A stretch of 64,000 nucleotides of DNA from assembly GCF_017310545.1 (NCBI RefSeq), contig NZ_CP066203.1:1-64000 (forward strand). The letters run 5' to 3'. This document shows positions 49,933 to 60,219 of the stretch, one piece after another. The notes below the pieces were generated by a model. That model did no database searches, was not told where the DNA came from, and saw nothing but the letters and a program-made list of their open reading frames with translations. The stretch comes from Methylacidimicrobium sp. B4. Its GTDB lineage: Bacteria; Verrucomicrobiota; Verrucomicrobiia; Methylacidiphilales; Methylacidiphilaceae. The translations under genes and the position numbers were made by a program. The first letter of the stretch is position 1. The number at the start of each line of letters is the position of its first letter.

Positions 49933-52725
49933 ATGCGCATTCCTGTATCCACTTACCGCGTTCAGCTACGGAAAGAGCTAGGATTTGGCTCGCTCGAGCC
50001 GGTCATCGCCTACCTCGACAAGCTCGGCATCGGGGATATCTACGCTTCGCCGATCACGCGGGCGCGGACCGGCAGCAGCCATGGCTACGATGTCGTCGAC
50101 CCTGGGGAGCTCAATCCGGAGCTGGGCTCCGCCGAATCCTTTGCCCGCCTCATGGAGAACGTCCACGGCCGGGGGATGGGATGGCTCCAGGACGTAGTTC
50201 CCAACCACATGGCCTACGACAAGGAAAACCGCTTCTTGATGGACGTCTTCGAGAACGGCCCTCATTCCGAGTTTTACGAATTCTTCGACATCGAGTGGAA
50301 CCATCCCTATCCGACGCTGCGGGGCCGGGTGCTCGCCCCGTTTCTCGGGCCCCACTACGGCGAGGCGCTCCAAAAGGGGGAGATCCGCTTGTCCTTCGAG
50401 CGAGGCACCTTCTGGGTCTCCTATTTCGATCACCGCTTCCCCCTCCGCATCGAAAGCTACGAGACGGTGCTGGCGCAAGTGCAGCAGCAGATCCGCAACC
50501 GCCTGGAGCGCCGGGATCCCGACTATCTCAAGCTTCTCGGAGTGATCTACACCGTGCGCAACCTCGACTCGGCGGAGAGTCGAGAGGAGAGAGCCGATCA
50601 GGTGACCTTCGTCAAAGGGGTCCTGGAAGAGCTCTATCAAAAGAACGGCTTCATTCGGAGCTCGGTCGATCGGAGCCTGGCCCGGATCTCCCCTGCGGTG
50701 CCAACCGAGCAGTCGCTGGCACTTCTGGATCAGCTGCTCTCCGAGCAGCACTTCCGCTTCGCCCACTGGCGAGTGGCTTCCGAGGAGATCAACTACCGGC
50801 GATTCTTCACGGTCAACGATCTCATCTCGGTCCGCATCGAGCGGGAGGAGGTCTTTGCCCGAGTCCATCGCCTGATTCGGCGCCTGGTCGCCGAAGGGAA
50901 GATTACCGGGCTTCGCATCGATCACATCGACGGGCTCTACCGTCCTCGCGCCTACCTCGAAACCCTGCGGAAAGCGCTCCCCGAGACCTATACGGTGGTG
51001 GAGAAGATCCTCGGGTTTGGCCGAGAAGAGCTGCCGAAGGATTGGCCGGTGGAAGGCACGACCGGATACGACTTCCTGGCGATGGTGACGCAGCTCTTCT
51101 GCCCGACGAGGAGCGCCGCCGCATGGACACGCTGCTACGAGGATTTCCTCCGGCTCGAGCAGAATTACGACCGGCTCTTGCGCGAAAAGAAGCGGTTTGT
51201 GATCGGCCGCCGCTTGGCGGGGGATCTCGAACGAATCGCCCTGATGATGCACTCCCTCTGCGCCCGTCTCTGGTTTGGCCCGGACGTGACGATCTATGCG
51301 GTTCGCAGGGCTCTGGTCGAAGTGCTTTCCTGCTTTCCGGTCTACCGCTCGTATGTCGATGCGGAGGGAGCGGGCGCGGAGGATCGGAAGTGGATCGACG
51401 AGGCGATCCAGACCGCGGAAGAGAACCTGCCGCAGCTCACGACCGAGCTCGAGTTCATCCGTCGCTTCCTCCTCGGCGAGATGCCTCACGAGCTCGCCGA
51501 GGAGGATCGGAAGCAGGCGCTCGACTTCGTCCTCCGTTTTCAGCAGCTGAGCGGTCCTCTGATGGCGAAGGGATTGGAGGATTGCCAGTTCTACGTCTTC
51601 AACCGGCTCCTTTCCCTCAACGAGGTCGGCAGCGACCCCTCGCGCTTCGGGATCGAAGCGGAGGAGCTGCACCGCTTTCTCCAAGGGCGCTGGCTCCGCT
51701 GGCCCCACACCCTCAACGCGACCATGACGCATGACGCGAAGCGCGGAGAGGATGCGCGCGCCCGCTTGAACGTGCTGGCTGAGCTTCCCGAGGAGTGGGA
51801 GACCCTTCTCTTGCGTTGGAGCAAGATCAATGCGGGAAGGAAGACGAGGATTGGCGATCTTCCCGTTCCCGACGCCAATGCGGAGTATCTCATCTACCAG
51901 GCACTCCTCGGAGGTTGGCCGTGGAAGAGCGAGGAGAGGGAGGAGTTCCGCGAGCGCTTCAAAGCCTACTTCATCAAGGCGAGCCGGGAGGCGCGGAGCT
52001 TCTCGGGTTGGCAGAAGCCAAACCGGCTCTACGAGGAGCAGTGCTGCGCCTTCATCGATCGGATTCTCGATGGGAAGGAGGGAAGGGAGTTCCTTGCGGC
52101 CTTTCTCCCGTTTCAGCAGAGGATCGCCCGCTATGGCGTGTGCAACGCGCTTTCGCAGGTCGTCCTCAAAGTGGCGGCACCCGGCGTTCCCGACTTTTAC
52201 CAAGGAACGGAGCTGTGGGATCTCTCCTTCGTCGATCCCGACAACCGCAGGCCGGTCGACTTCGAGCTGCGGCGCTCGATGCTGGCCGAGATCGAGCGGG
52301 AAGCGCATCGGCCGGATTACCGGGGAGCGCTTCTGGCGCAGCCGGAAGACGGGAAGATCAAGCTCTTCGTCACCCACAAGGCGCTTCAGGCCCGTCGGCT
52401 CGCTCCGGAGCTCTTTCGCTCCGGGAGCTACGAGCCGCTCTCCTTTTCGGGAACGAAGGCCGAGCATGCCTTCGGCTTTCGCCGCTCCTGGGGGACGCAG
52501 CACCTGATTGCGATCGTTCCTCGCTTCGTTACGGCGCTCTCCTCTCCCCACGAGGCGCCGGTCGGCCCGGCGATCTGGGAGGACACCTCGGCCTTGCTTC
52601 CCGAGTCACTCACCGCTTCCTGGCGCTGCGCCTTCACCGGAAGCCCTCGCCATTGGGAGGGACGGGTGCCGCTCTCCGAGGCGATGGCCGAGCTTCCCGT
52701 TGCGCTCTGGATTTCGGAGGCCTGA
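49933..52725 (+). CDS. treY: Malto-oligosyltrehalose synthase TreY
   Basis: The 930-residue GH13 enzyme turns the reducing end of a malto-oligosaccharide into a terminal trehalose unit. TreY features are the start IPVSTYRVQLRKELGFGSL, SPITRARTGSSHGYDVVDP (about 39-57), DVVPNHMAYDKEN, GLRIDHIDGLYRP with the nucleophile Asp, VVEKILGFGREELP with the acid/base Glu, and TMTHDAKRGEDARAR. Length is slightly above most TreY proteins. It converges with treZ, 78 bases apart, so the two steps of the TreY/TreZ pathway face each other rather than forming an operon. Confidence 0.95.
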   Translation: MRIPVSTYRVQLRKELGFGSLEPVIAYLDKLGIGDIYASPITRARTGSSHGYDVVDPGELNPELGSAESFARLMENVHGRGMGWLQDVVPNHMAYDKENRFLMDVFENGPHSEFYEFFDIEWNHPYPTLRGRVLAPFLGPHYGEALQKGEIRLSFERGTFWVSYFDHRFPLRIESYETVLAQVQQQIRNRLERRDPDYLKLLGVIYTVRNLDSAESREERADQVTFVKGVLEELYQKNGFIRSSVDRSLARISPAVPTEQSLALLDQLLSEQHFRFAHWRVASEEINYRRFFTVNDLISVRIEREEVFARVHRLIRRLVAEGKITGLRIDHIDGLYRPRAYLETLRKALPETYTVVEKILGFGREELPKDWPVEGTTGYDFLAMVTQLFCPTRSAAAWTRCYEDFLRLEQNYDRLLREKKRFVIGRRLAGDLERIALMMHSLCARLWFGPDVTIYAVRRALVEVLSCFPVYRSYVDAEGAGAEDRKWIDEAIQTAEENLPQLTTELEFIRRFLLGEMPHELAEEDRKQALDFVLRFQQLSGPLMAKGLEDCQFYVFNRLLSLNEVGSDPSRFGIEAEELHRFLQGRWLRWPHTLNATMTHDAKRGEDARARLNVLAELPEEWETLLLRWSKINAGRKTRIGDLPVPDANAEYLIYQALLGGWPWKSEEREEFRERFKAYFIKASREARSFSGWQKPNRLYEEQCCAFIDRILDGKEGREFLAAFLPFQQRIARYGVCNALSQVVLKVAAPGVPDFYQGTELWDLSFVDPDNRRPVDFELRRSMLAEIEREAHRPDYRGALLAQPEDGKIKLFVTHKALQARRLAPELFRSGSYEPLSFSGTKAEHAFGFRRSWGTQHLIAIVPRFVTALSSPHEAPVGPAIWEDTSALLPESLTASWRCAFTGSPRHWEGRVPLSEAMAELPVALWISEA

Positions 52726-52803
52726 TCGCTCGGGCCTCATTGCGTCGGGGCAGGCGCAGTGGAAACAATGGATAGATCTTGGAAAAGACCGGGTTCCAAA
52801 GCG

Positions 52804-54624
52804 TCATTCCGTCGCGTAGAGCACGACGCTGCGAGGGGCGAGGATGAGGCGGCTTCCGGGCTCCAGGTGACTCGGAGCGATCGTGGCCGTCCCGAGCCAG
52901 CGCGCTTCCTCGCTGTCAAAACGCTTTTCAGCGGGGAGGAACTCGTCTTCGATCCCGACCGGCTGCGCCGCGGGAGAAAAGTTGAAGAACAGATCGGCGC
53001 GCGCCGCGGAGCTCCGGCGCCGGAAGCGGAGGAGGCCCGTCGCTTCGTCGGCCTCGGCGGTGACCTCGACCGATTCCCGGGGCTGGAGGATGGGAAAACG
53101 CCCGCGCAGGGCGAGAAGCTCCCGGTGGAGCTCCCAGAGCACACCGTGGCTCTCGGCGTGACGGCGCTCCCATTCGAGGATGGCCGAGGAAAAGGTCGTC
53201 TCCGCTGCGGGGTCGGGGATCTCCACCCCCGTCACGTCGTGGAAGGCGGCAAACTCCCGCCTGCGACCGCTCCGCACGGCTTCCCGAAGCTCTGGATCTT
53301 CGTGGTCGACGAAGTAAGGGAAGGGGCGGCGCTCTCCGTACTCCTCGCCCATGAAGAGGAGGGGGAGGAAGCCCGAAAGCAGGAGGGCGGCAGCAGCGAT
53401 CTTTTGGGAAGGGAAATCGACCAGATTCGAGAGCCGATCCCCATGCGCCCGATTGCCGACCTGGTCGTGATTTTGGGCAAAGACCACGAGCTGATGCCGC
53501 TCGATCCCTTCGGGAGGGGCGCCATGGCGTCGCTGCCGGTAGGCGGAGAATCGTCCATCGAGCACATATCCTTGGGACAAGGATTGGGCGAGATCGCTCA
53601 CACCCTGGAAGTCGACATAGTAGGCGTGCTTCTCTCCGGTCAGCAGGCTGTGGAGCGCATGGTGGAAGTCGTCACACCACTGCGCGGGCAGGCCTAGGCC
53701 TGCCGGACGGGGTCGAACCAGGCGCGGGTCGTTGCGGTCGGTCTCGGCGAAGAGGACGAGCGGCCTGCCAAGCTCTCTCTCCCATTCGCGTGTCCGCAGA
53801 GCGAGCTCCTCGAGGAACGGGAAGGCCGATTCGTCATGAATGGCGTGCACCGCATCGAGCCGGAGGGCGTCGATGTGGAATTCGGCAAACCAGCGACGCG
53901 CATTCTCGAGAAAGTAGCTCCGGACCTCGTCGCTCCCGGCTCCGTCGAAGTTGATCGCAGCTCCCCAGGGTGTGCGGTAGCTGTCGGTGAAATAGGGGCC
54001 AAACTGGGCGAGATAGTTGCCCTCGGGCCCCAGATGGTTGTAGACCACATCGAGGACCACCGCGAGCCCGGCCTCGTGGCAGCCGTTGACCAGTGTCTTG
54101 AGGCCGCGGATGCCGCCGTAGGAGGCCTGCACCGCGAAGGGGTAGACGCCGTCATAGCCCCAGTTGCGCCTGCCGGGGAACTGGGCGAGGGGCATGAGCT
54201 CGATCGCGCGAATCCCCAGCTCGCGCAGTTCCGGAAGCCTGGGAAGAATGGCGGCAAAGCTCCCTTCCGGCGTAAAGGTGCCGACATGGAGCTCGTAGAG
54301 GACGTAGTCGGGCAGCTCGAGCCCTCGCCAGGAGGAATCGTTCCAGGGAAAGGCCTCGTCCACGACCTCCGAAGGGCCGTGTACCCCTTGGGGTTGGCAC
54401 CGGCTCGCGGGATCCGGAAATTCGCGCTCGCCCTCGAGCCGATAGCGGTAGAGCCACCCGGGCCCAGCTTCGGGCAGGGTGACCGTCCAGTAGCCGGCGC
54501 TCTCCTTCTCCATCGGGTGGAGGCGTTGGACCGGCTCGACGAGGGAAAGCTCGCAGCGAGAAGGGTTAGGCGCCCAGACGCAGAAATGGCATCCGTCCCG
54601 GGTGAGAAAGGCTCCTGGCTTCAT
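52804..54624 (-). CDS. treZ: Malto-oligosyltrehalose trehalohydrolase TreZ
   Basis: The 606-residue GH13 enzyme releases free trehalose from the TreY product. An N-terminal CBM48-like domain (about 1-100, FCVWAPNPSRCELSLVE) precedes the barrel: LPDYVLYELHVGTFTPEG, RNWGYDGVYPFAVQASYGG, VVLDVVYNHLGPEGNYL, ALRLDAVHAIHDES with the nucleophile Asp, FAETDRNDPRL with the acid/base Glu, and FAQNHDQVGNRAHGDR. The FLPLLFMGEEYGERRPF region is characteristic of TreZ. It follows glgX by 62 bases on the same strand. Confidence 0.95.
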   Translation of the reverse strand: MKPGAFLTRDGCHFCVWAPNPSRCELSLVEPVQRLHPMEKESAGYWTVTLPEAGPGWLYRYRLEGEREFPDPASRCQPQGVHGPSEVVDEAFPWNDSSWRGLELPDYVLYELHVGTFTPEGSFAAILPRLPELRELGIRAIELMPLAQFPGRRNWGYDGVYPFAVQASYGGIRGLKTLVNGCHEAGLAVVLDVVYNHLGPEGNYLAQFGPYFTDSYRTPWGAAINFDGAGSDEVRSYFLENARRWFAEFHIDALRLDAVHAIHDESAFPFLEELALRTREWERELGRPLVLFAETDRNDPRLVRPRPAGLGLPAQWCDDFHHALHSLLTGEKHAYYVDFQGVSDLAQSLSQGYVLDGRFSAYRQRRHGAPPEGIERHQLVVFAQNHDQVGNRAHGDRLSNLVDFPSQKIAAAALLLSGFLPLLFMGEEYGERRPFPYFVDHEDPELREAVRSGRRREFAAFHDVTGVEIPDPAAETTFSSAILEWERRHAESHGVLWELHRELLALRGRFPILQPRESVEVTAEADEATGLLRFRRRSSAARADLFFNFSPAAQPVGIEDEFLPAEKRFDSEEARWLGTATIAPSHLEPGSRLILAPRSVVLYATE

Positions 54625-54686
54625 GCGTCCTGCTGTGGTTGGGGTGCCCTCTTCCCTGTCCCGGCGGGGTCTCTCGACGCCGGACC

Positions 54687-56858
54687 TTAGTCGCCGGCGA
54701 TGGGTTCCAGAAACTCTCCGGGCGGCAGCGGCTCTGCCGGACGCTCCCCTCGGAAGAGGGCGCTGCTATGCCCTTCGAGCGTGTACTCGAGCCCGGCATC
54801 CAGCGGATCCGGCGCCAAGATTGGCCGGGCGGTGTCGAGCATTCGCTCCCAGCGCAGCCCCTCGCGCCGCTTGGGGAGCACGAAGCGAACCGGGGTCTCG
54901 GAGGCGTTGAAGAGCGCGAGCATCGAGCTCCCCTCGACCGGGTTGCCGAACTCGTCGACCACCCCGGTCAAGTCTCCGGAAAGGCGTACTCCCAGGAACT
55001 TGACCGAAGGGGCGGTCCACTCCGATTCGTCCATGGGCTTCCCGGAGGGTCCCAGCCAGACCACGTCGCGGATCTCCATGCCGTGGATCGATCTTCCTTG
55101 AAAGAAGTGGCGCCGGTGAAAGACCGGCTCCTTGCGCCGCAGCCAGATGAGCTTCTGGACCAGCTGGATGAAAAAGAGCTTCTCCTTCGTCGGCTCCCAG
55201 TCGAGCCAGGAAAGTTCGTTGTCCTGACAATAGGCGTTGTTGTTGCCCGACTGGCTCTGACAGAGCTCATCGCCCGCCCGGACCATCGGCACTCCTTGCG
55301 AGGTGAGGAGGGTGAGCCAGAAGTTGAGCTTCTGCTTGGTGCGGAGGGCCAGGACCCCAGGATCCTCCGTTGGCCCTTCCACCCCGCAGTTCCAGCTCCA
55401 GTTGGCGTCGGTGCCGTCACGGTTTCCCTCCCCGTTGGCCTCGTTGTGCTTCTGCTCGTAGGCAACCAGGTCCTGGAGGGTAAAGCCATCGTGGCAGGTG
55501 AGGAAGTTGATGCTCGCGTAGGGGCGCTTTCCGCTCGCCTCGTAGAGGTCGCTCGACCCGGCCAGCCGAGTCGCGAACTCCGAGACGAGCCCGCCCTCCC
55601 CCTTCCAGAACCGGCGAATGCAGTCCCGATATTGCCCGTTCCATTCCGCCCAGCCGACGGGAAAGTTCCCGACCTGGTAGCCGCCCGGCCCAAGATCCCA
55701 AGGCTCGGCGATCAGCTTGACGCGGGAGAGGACCGGATCCTGGTGAATGAGATCGAAGAAGGCGGAGAGCCGATCGACCTCGAAGAACTCCCGGGCCAGG
55801 CTGCTGGCCAGATCGAAGCGGAAGCCATCGACGTGCATCTCGGTCACCCAGTAGCGGAGGCTGTCCATGATGAGCTGGAGCACCCGCGGATGGCGCATGT
55901 TGAGGGTGTTGCCGGTACCCGTGAAATCGACGTAGTAGCGGAGCTCTTCCGGGGAAAGCCGGTAGTAGGAGAGATTGTCGATGCCCCGGAACGAGAGGGT
56001 GGGTCCGAGGTGGTTCCCTTCCGCCGTATGGTTGTAGACGACGTCGAGGATGACCTCGATCCCGTGAAGATGGAGGGATCGGACCATCGACTGGAACTGC
56101 TCGGTGTGGGTGAGGCTGCAGTCTCGGACCGCGTAGCGGGAATCGGGGGCGAAGAAGGCGATCGTGTTGTAGCCCCAGTAGTTGGAGAGCCCCCTTTCGA
56201 CCAGCACCCGTTCATCGACGTGATGATGGACCGGGAGGAGCTCGATCGCCGTGATGCCAAGCTCCAGGAAGTAGCGGATCATCTCGTCGTGAGCCAGGCC
56301 GAGGTAGGTGCCCCGGAGCTCGGGCGGGATCTTCGGATGGCGCTGGGTCAGCCCTTTGACGTGGGCTTCATAAATGATCGTCTTGTGCCAGGGCACCCGT
56401 GGAAGGCGATCCTCTCCCCAGGGAAAGACGGTGTGGGCGACGCGGGCCAAGGGGACGAAGGAGGCATCGTCCCGGGAATCGAGCGCGAGATCCTGGTCTG
56501 GATGGCCGATCGGATAGCCGAAAAGGGTGTCGTCCCACCGCAGATCCGCACCGATCTCTCGGGCATAGGGATCGAGGAGGACCTTGCTCGGATTGAATCG
56601 ATGACCGTGCGAAGGCTCGTAGGGGCCAGAGATCCGGTAGCCGTAGAGCTGACCCGGCAGCATTCCGGGAACGTAGACGTGCCAGACCTCGCCGGTCCAT
56701 TCTTCCACGGGGATCCGTTGGGCTTCGCGCCGGTCTTCGGAATAGAGGCAGAGCTCGACCTTGCTTGCGGCCGCAGAGAAGAGGGCGAAGTTGACTCCTC
56801 GGCCGTCCCAAGAGGCTCCCAAGGGGTAGGGGTTCCCCGGCAAGAATCGCTCAAACAT
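54687..56858 (-). CDS. glgX: Glycogen debranching enzyme GlgX
   Basis: This 723-residue GH13 isoamylase-type enzyme cleaves alpha-1,6 branches. An N-terminal CBM48 domain (FLPGNPYPLGASWDGRGVNFALFS) leads to IIYEAHVKGLTQRHP, NYWGYNTIAFFAPDSRYA, VILDVVYNHTAEGNHLGPT, DGFRFDLASSLAR with the nucleophile Asp, LIAEPWDLGPGGYQVG with the acid/base Glu, and NFLTCHDGFTLQDLV. The ATG at 56858 overlaps the end of treS by 8 bases, so translation is coupled. Debranched glucan would feed the TreY/TreZ route. Confidence 0.95.
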   Translation of the reverse strand: MFERFLPGNPYPLGASWDGRGVNFALFSAAASKVELCLYSEDRREAQRIPVEEWTGEVWHVYVPGMLPGQLYGYRISGPYEPSHGHRFNPSKVLLDPYAREIGADLRWDDTLFGYPIGHPDQDLALDSRDDASFVPLARVAHTVFPWGEDRLPRVPWHKTIIYEAHVKGLTQRHPKIPPELRGTYLGLAHDEMIRYFLELGITAIELLPVHHHVDERVLVERGLSNYWGYNTIAFFAPDSRYAVRDCSLTHTEQFQSMVRSLHLHGIEVILDVVYNHTAEGNHLGPTLSFRGIDNLSYYRLSPEELRYYVDFTGTGNTLNMRHPRVLQLIMDSLRYWVTEMHVDGFRFDLASSLAREFFEVDRLSAFFDLIHQDPVLSRVKLIAEPWDLGPGGYQVGNFPVGWAEWNGQYRDCIRRFWKGEGGLVSEFATRLAGSSDLYEASGKRPYASINFLTCHDGFTLQDLVAYEQKHNEANGEGNRDGTDANWSWNCGVEGPTEDPGVLALRTKQKLNFWLTLLTSQGVPMVRAGDELCQSQSGNNNAYCQDNELSWLDWEPTKEKLFFIQLVQKLIWLRRKEPVFHRRHFFQGRSIHGMEIRDVVWLGPSGKPMDESEWTAPSVKFLGVRLSGDLTGVVDEFGNPVEGSSMLALFNASETPVRFVLPKRREGLRWERMLDTARPILAPDPLDAGLEYTLEGHSSALFRGERPAEPLPPGEFLEPIAGD

Positions 56859-59800
56859 AGATCTGGTGCTCCAACACCGTGTTGAGGAAGCGGAGCCGGG
56901 CGGTCGTCGCCTCGGGCTCCCAATGGAGCGCAAAGTCTAGCTCGGAGAGACCGCGCTCCACAAGGCAGAACCCAAGGAGCCGAGCCGACTCCTCCGGGGA
57001 AGCGGGGCAGCAGGGAGCCTCGCCCATCGCTTCGCGGTAGCTCCGCCAGAGCACATGGCTCGCGTAGAACCACCAGCCTTCGGCTGCCGCTTGCATCCAG
57101 GGATGATCGGTCTCGGGAAGGCTGCCGTTCCGGTTGAGCGCGGCGAAAGCCGCAGCGTAGAGGGAGGTGATGAGGCTGGCGACATCCCGGTGTGCGGGAC
57201 GCTTGAGCCGCCGCTCCGAGAGGGGCCGGTAGAACTCCCCCTCGAAGTCGGCGATCACGAAGTCCTTCCCGGTGAAGCGGAGCCGCCCGAGATGATAGTC
57301 TCCATGAACGCGGATCTTGGTGGCGCGGATCACGGGTCCGAGGAAGGAAGCCAGAGCCTTTTCCAGCGGGTCCGAGATCGCCTGCCATTCCCGCCGCTCG
57401 GACTCTTCCGGACGGAGGTCAAACCAGCGGCCGACGCGCCGGTGGGTTTCGAGCGCCACCTGGAAGAGGGAACGCTGGGACCAGGGGGTGAACGCTTCCG
57501 GGGAAAATGCCGGGTCGGTCGTTTCGCTTGCGAGGGCTCGATGCATCTCCGCGGTTCGTCCGCCCAGAAGACGGAGCTGCTCGCAGAAGACGCCTTCGAT
57601 CAGGTGAACCGTCTCTTGCGGCCAGCTTTCCGGTGCTGAGCGCAAGAGTGGGGAAAAATCGGCCAGGACCGATCGCTGACCCAAGGCTCTCTCCAGGAAC
57701 CGGCTCGCCGCATCGAGCGCCAGGCACCAGCCATCGGCTTCAATGGGCGGGAATTCCTGGAGGAGCGCCAGGGCGATGACGCCCCCCTGCCGCCGTTGAA
57801 GGTCGAGTGTTCCCGCATAGCGTGGCACGAAAGGAGGGGAAAGCCGATGCTCTCCCAGGTAGCGGGCCATCTCGACATCCGGATTCGGGCCCTCCTCGAG
57901 CTTCGCGTAGCATCGCAGGGCGAGCCTCTTCTCGTAGAGCACCGTGCGGCTCTGTCGGGCTGGGGGGAGAAGCTCCGATTCGGTGGGAAGGTCTCCCTTC
58001 CGGCGGAGATCCTCCAGGAAAGCTGCGGGCCGTGCCTGGATGACACCGGTCTGCAAGGAGAGGCGCCTGCGGGAAGCCAGCCAGTCGAGCACCCAGGCGC
58101 GGAAGGCGGGGTCCAAGAAGGCATCGATCAAAACACCGGTCTTTCCGTCGCGCGCATACCGGGCGAAGACCTTCTGCGGCTCCTTCGCGAGGAGGCGTTC
58201 GGCCTCCTCCCCCTCGACGGGAAGCCAGCCGCAGAACGCAAGCCCGGCTTCTCCCTCAGAGTAGGAGAGGCGAAAGAGGACCGCTTGCACCGGCTCCCCC
58301 AAGGAGCGGAGGGTTTCGACCTCGAGGGCATCCTCCGCGACCGCTTGGGTGAGCCTCCGAGGGGACCGTGTGGACCAGCGCTCGTGGGCGAGATAGTCGG
58401 GCAAGGCTTCCCCCGCAAAGGCTCGTCCCCGGTCCGAAAGCCAAAATTCGATGCTCGGCGGTTCTGGGAGCACTGCGATCCGTTCTCGGGAGCTCGAAGG
58501 AGTTGCCGTCGGAGGATGGAGCTCGAACCAGAAGTGGCCGTAGGGACCGAGCGTAAAGGTGTAGGGTTGGTCGGTGATCTCGGGAAAGCGCATGCGCCCG
58601 AAGACCTCCTCGGGAGCCGAACCCAGGAAGCTTGCGAGCGGAAGTTGCGCCACCTGGCTGAACCGGGAGAGGTTGATGACTACGAGGATGTGCTGCTCTC
58701 CGTCGGAGCGGAGGAAGGAGAGCACCTTCGGGTTCTGGGAATGGACGAACTGGAGGGTTCCTCGGCGGAAGGCCGAGAAGCGCTGGCGCATCGCGATGAC
58801 CCGCCGTGTCCACCAGAGCAGGGAGGAGAGGTTGTTCTCCTCGAGCTCCGCGTTGATCGTCTCATAGTGATATTCCGGATCGATGATGACCGGAAGATAG
58901 AGCTTTTGCGGGTTGGCTCGGGAAAAGCCGGCGTTCTTGTCCGCGCTCCATTGCATCGGCGTGCGCACGCCGTCGCGATCCCCAAGGTAGATGTTGTCGC
59001 CCATGCCGAGCTCATCCCCGTAATAGAGGATCGGCGTGCCAGGCAGGGAGAAGAGGAGGACCATGAGCAGCTCGATCTTCCTCCGGTTGTTTTGCAGGAG
59101 CGGAGCGAGCCGCCGGCGGATGCCGAGGTTGAGGCGGGCGCGCCGATCCTTGGCATAGACCCGGAACATGTAGTCGCGCTCCTCGTCGGTCACCATCTCG
59201 AGGGTCAGCTCGTCGTGATTCCGGAGAAAGGTCGCCCAACGGCAGCCCGCCGGGATTTGCGGCGTCTGCTCCAGGATGTCGACGATCGGGTAGCGCTCCT
59301 CCATATGCATCGCCATGAAGAGGCGAGGCATGACGGGGAAATGAAAGGCCATGTGGCATTCGTCGCCCTGGCCGAAGTAGGCCGCCGCATCCTCCGGCCA
59401 TTGATTGGCCTCCGCCAGCAGCATCCGGTTGGCATAGCGGCTGTCGATGTAGCGGCGCAGCTCCTTTAAGAAGGCGTGACTTTCGGGGAGGTTTTCGCAA
59501 TTGGTTCCCTCGCGCTCGAAAAGATAGGGCACCGCGTCGAGCCGGAGGCCGTCGACGCCCAAGCCGAGCCAGAAATCGATCACCGCCAGGACTTCCTTCT
59601 GAACCTCGGGATTATCGTAGTTCAAGTCGGGCTGATGGGAGTAGAAGCGGTGCCAGAAGTAGGCGCGGGCCGTCGCATCCCAGGTCCAATTCGAGCTCTC
59701 GAAGTCCTGGAAGATGATCCGGGCCTGGGTGTAGCGATTCGGGGTGTCGCTCCAGACGTAGTAGTTCCGCCAGCGGCTCTTGGCGGGAGCGCGTCGCGCC

Positions 59801-60219
59801 CGCTGGAACCAGGGGTGCTGGTCGGAGGTGTGATTGAGGACGAGCTCGGTGATCACGCGGATCTTCCGGCGATGGGCCTCTTCCAGGAAGCGGACGAATT
59901 CCTTCAGGGTTCCATAGTTTGGATGGACGCCGTAGTAGTCGGCGATGTCATATCCGTCGTCGCGCAGCGGCGAGGGGTAGAAGGGGAGGAGCCAGATGGC
60001 GGTGATCCCCAGCTTGTTCAGGTAATCGAGCCGATCGACCAGGCCCACGAAGTCACCGATGCCATCGCCGTTTCCATCGGCGAAGGCCTTCACATGCACC
60101 TCGTAGATGACGGCGTCGAGCCACCAGTGAGGGGGAGGCTCAACCAGGGGTGCCGCCAAGACGCCATGGCGCTTGCGCCTTCGCGGCGGAGCTGGAAGCG
60201 CGGGTCTTGCTATTTCCAT
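56851..60219 (-). CDS. treS: Trehalose synthase fused to maltokinase (TreS-Pep2)
   Basis: The 1122-residue protein joins two activities. Residues about 30-560 are a GH13 trehalose synthase that isomerises maltose and trehalose: WWLDAVIYEVHVKAFADGNGDG, LLPFYPSPLRDDGYDIADYY, DGLRLDAVPYL, LLAEANQWPEDA, FLRNHDELTLEMV. Residues about 640-1110 resemble maltokinase, with VHGDYHLGRLRF and IADFEGEFYRPLSERR as the phosphotransferase motifs, making maltose 1-phosphate from maltose and ATP. The product is the substrate of GlgE, which is not in the window. There is a basic Pro-rich N-terminal extension of about 28 residues. No ribosome binding site is obvious before the ATG at 60219. Confidence 0.94.
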   Translation of the reverse strand: MEIARPALPAPPRRRKRHGVLAAPLVEPPPHWWLDAVIYEVHVKAFADGNGDGIGDFVGLVDRLDYLNKLGITAIWLLPFYPSPLRDDGYDIADYYGVHPNYGTLKEFVRFLEEAHRRKIRVITELVLNHTSDQHPWFQRARRAPAKSRWRNYYVWSDTPNRYTQARIIFQDFESSNWTWDATARAYFWHRFYSHQPDLNYDNPEVQKEVLAVIDFWLGLGVDGLRLDAVPYLFEREGTNCENLPESHAFLKELRRYIDSRYANRMLLAEANQWPEDAAAYFGQGDECHMAFHFPVMPRLFMAMHMEERYPIVDILEQTPQIPAGCRWATFLRNHDELTLEMVTDEERDYMFRVYAKDRRARLNLGIRRRLAPLLQNNRRKIELLMVLLFSLPGTPILYYGDELGMGDNIYLGDRDGVRTPMQWSADKNAGFSRANPQKLYLPVIIDPEYHYETINAELEENNLSSLLWWTRRVIAMRQRFSAFRRGTLQFVHSQNPKVLSFLRSDGEQHILVVINLSRFSQVAQLPLASFLGSAPEEVFGRMRFPEITDQPYTFTLGPYGHFWFELHPPTATPSSSRERIAVLPEPPSIEFWLSDRGRAFAGEALPDYLAHERWSTRSPRRLTQAVAEDALEVETLRSLGEPVQAVLFRLSYSEGEAGLAFCGWLPVEGEEAERLLAKEPQKVFARYARDGKTGVLIDAFLDPAFRAWVLDWLASRRRLSLQTGVIQARPAAFLEDLRRKGDLPTESELLPPARQSRTVLYEKRLALRCYAKLEEGPNPDVEMARYLGEHRLSPPFVPRYAGTLDLQRRQGGVIALALLQEFPPIEADGWCLALDAASRFLERALGQRSVLADFSPLLRSAPESWPQETVHLIEGVFCEQLRLLGGRTAEMHRALASETTDPAFSPEAFTPWSQRSLFQVALETHRRVGRWFDLRPEESERREWQAISDPLEKALASFLGPVIRATKIRVHGDYHLGRLRFTGKDFVIADFEGEFYRPLSERRLKRPAHRDVASLITSLYAAAFAALNRNGSLPETDHPWMQAAAEGWWFYASHVLWRSYREAMGEAPCCPASPEESARLLGFCLVERGLSELDFALHWEPEATTARLRFLNTVLEHQIYV

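Noticed and set aside
49978-52551. An 857-codon minus-strand open frame
   Set aside because: It lies opposite treY, whose GH13 motifs are intact; the antisense product has no domain.
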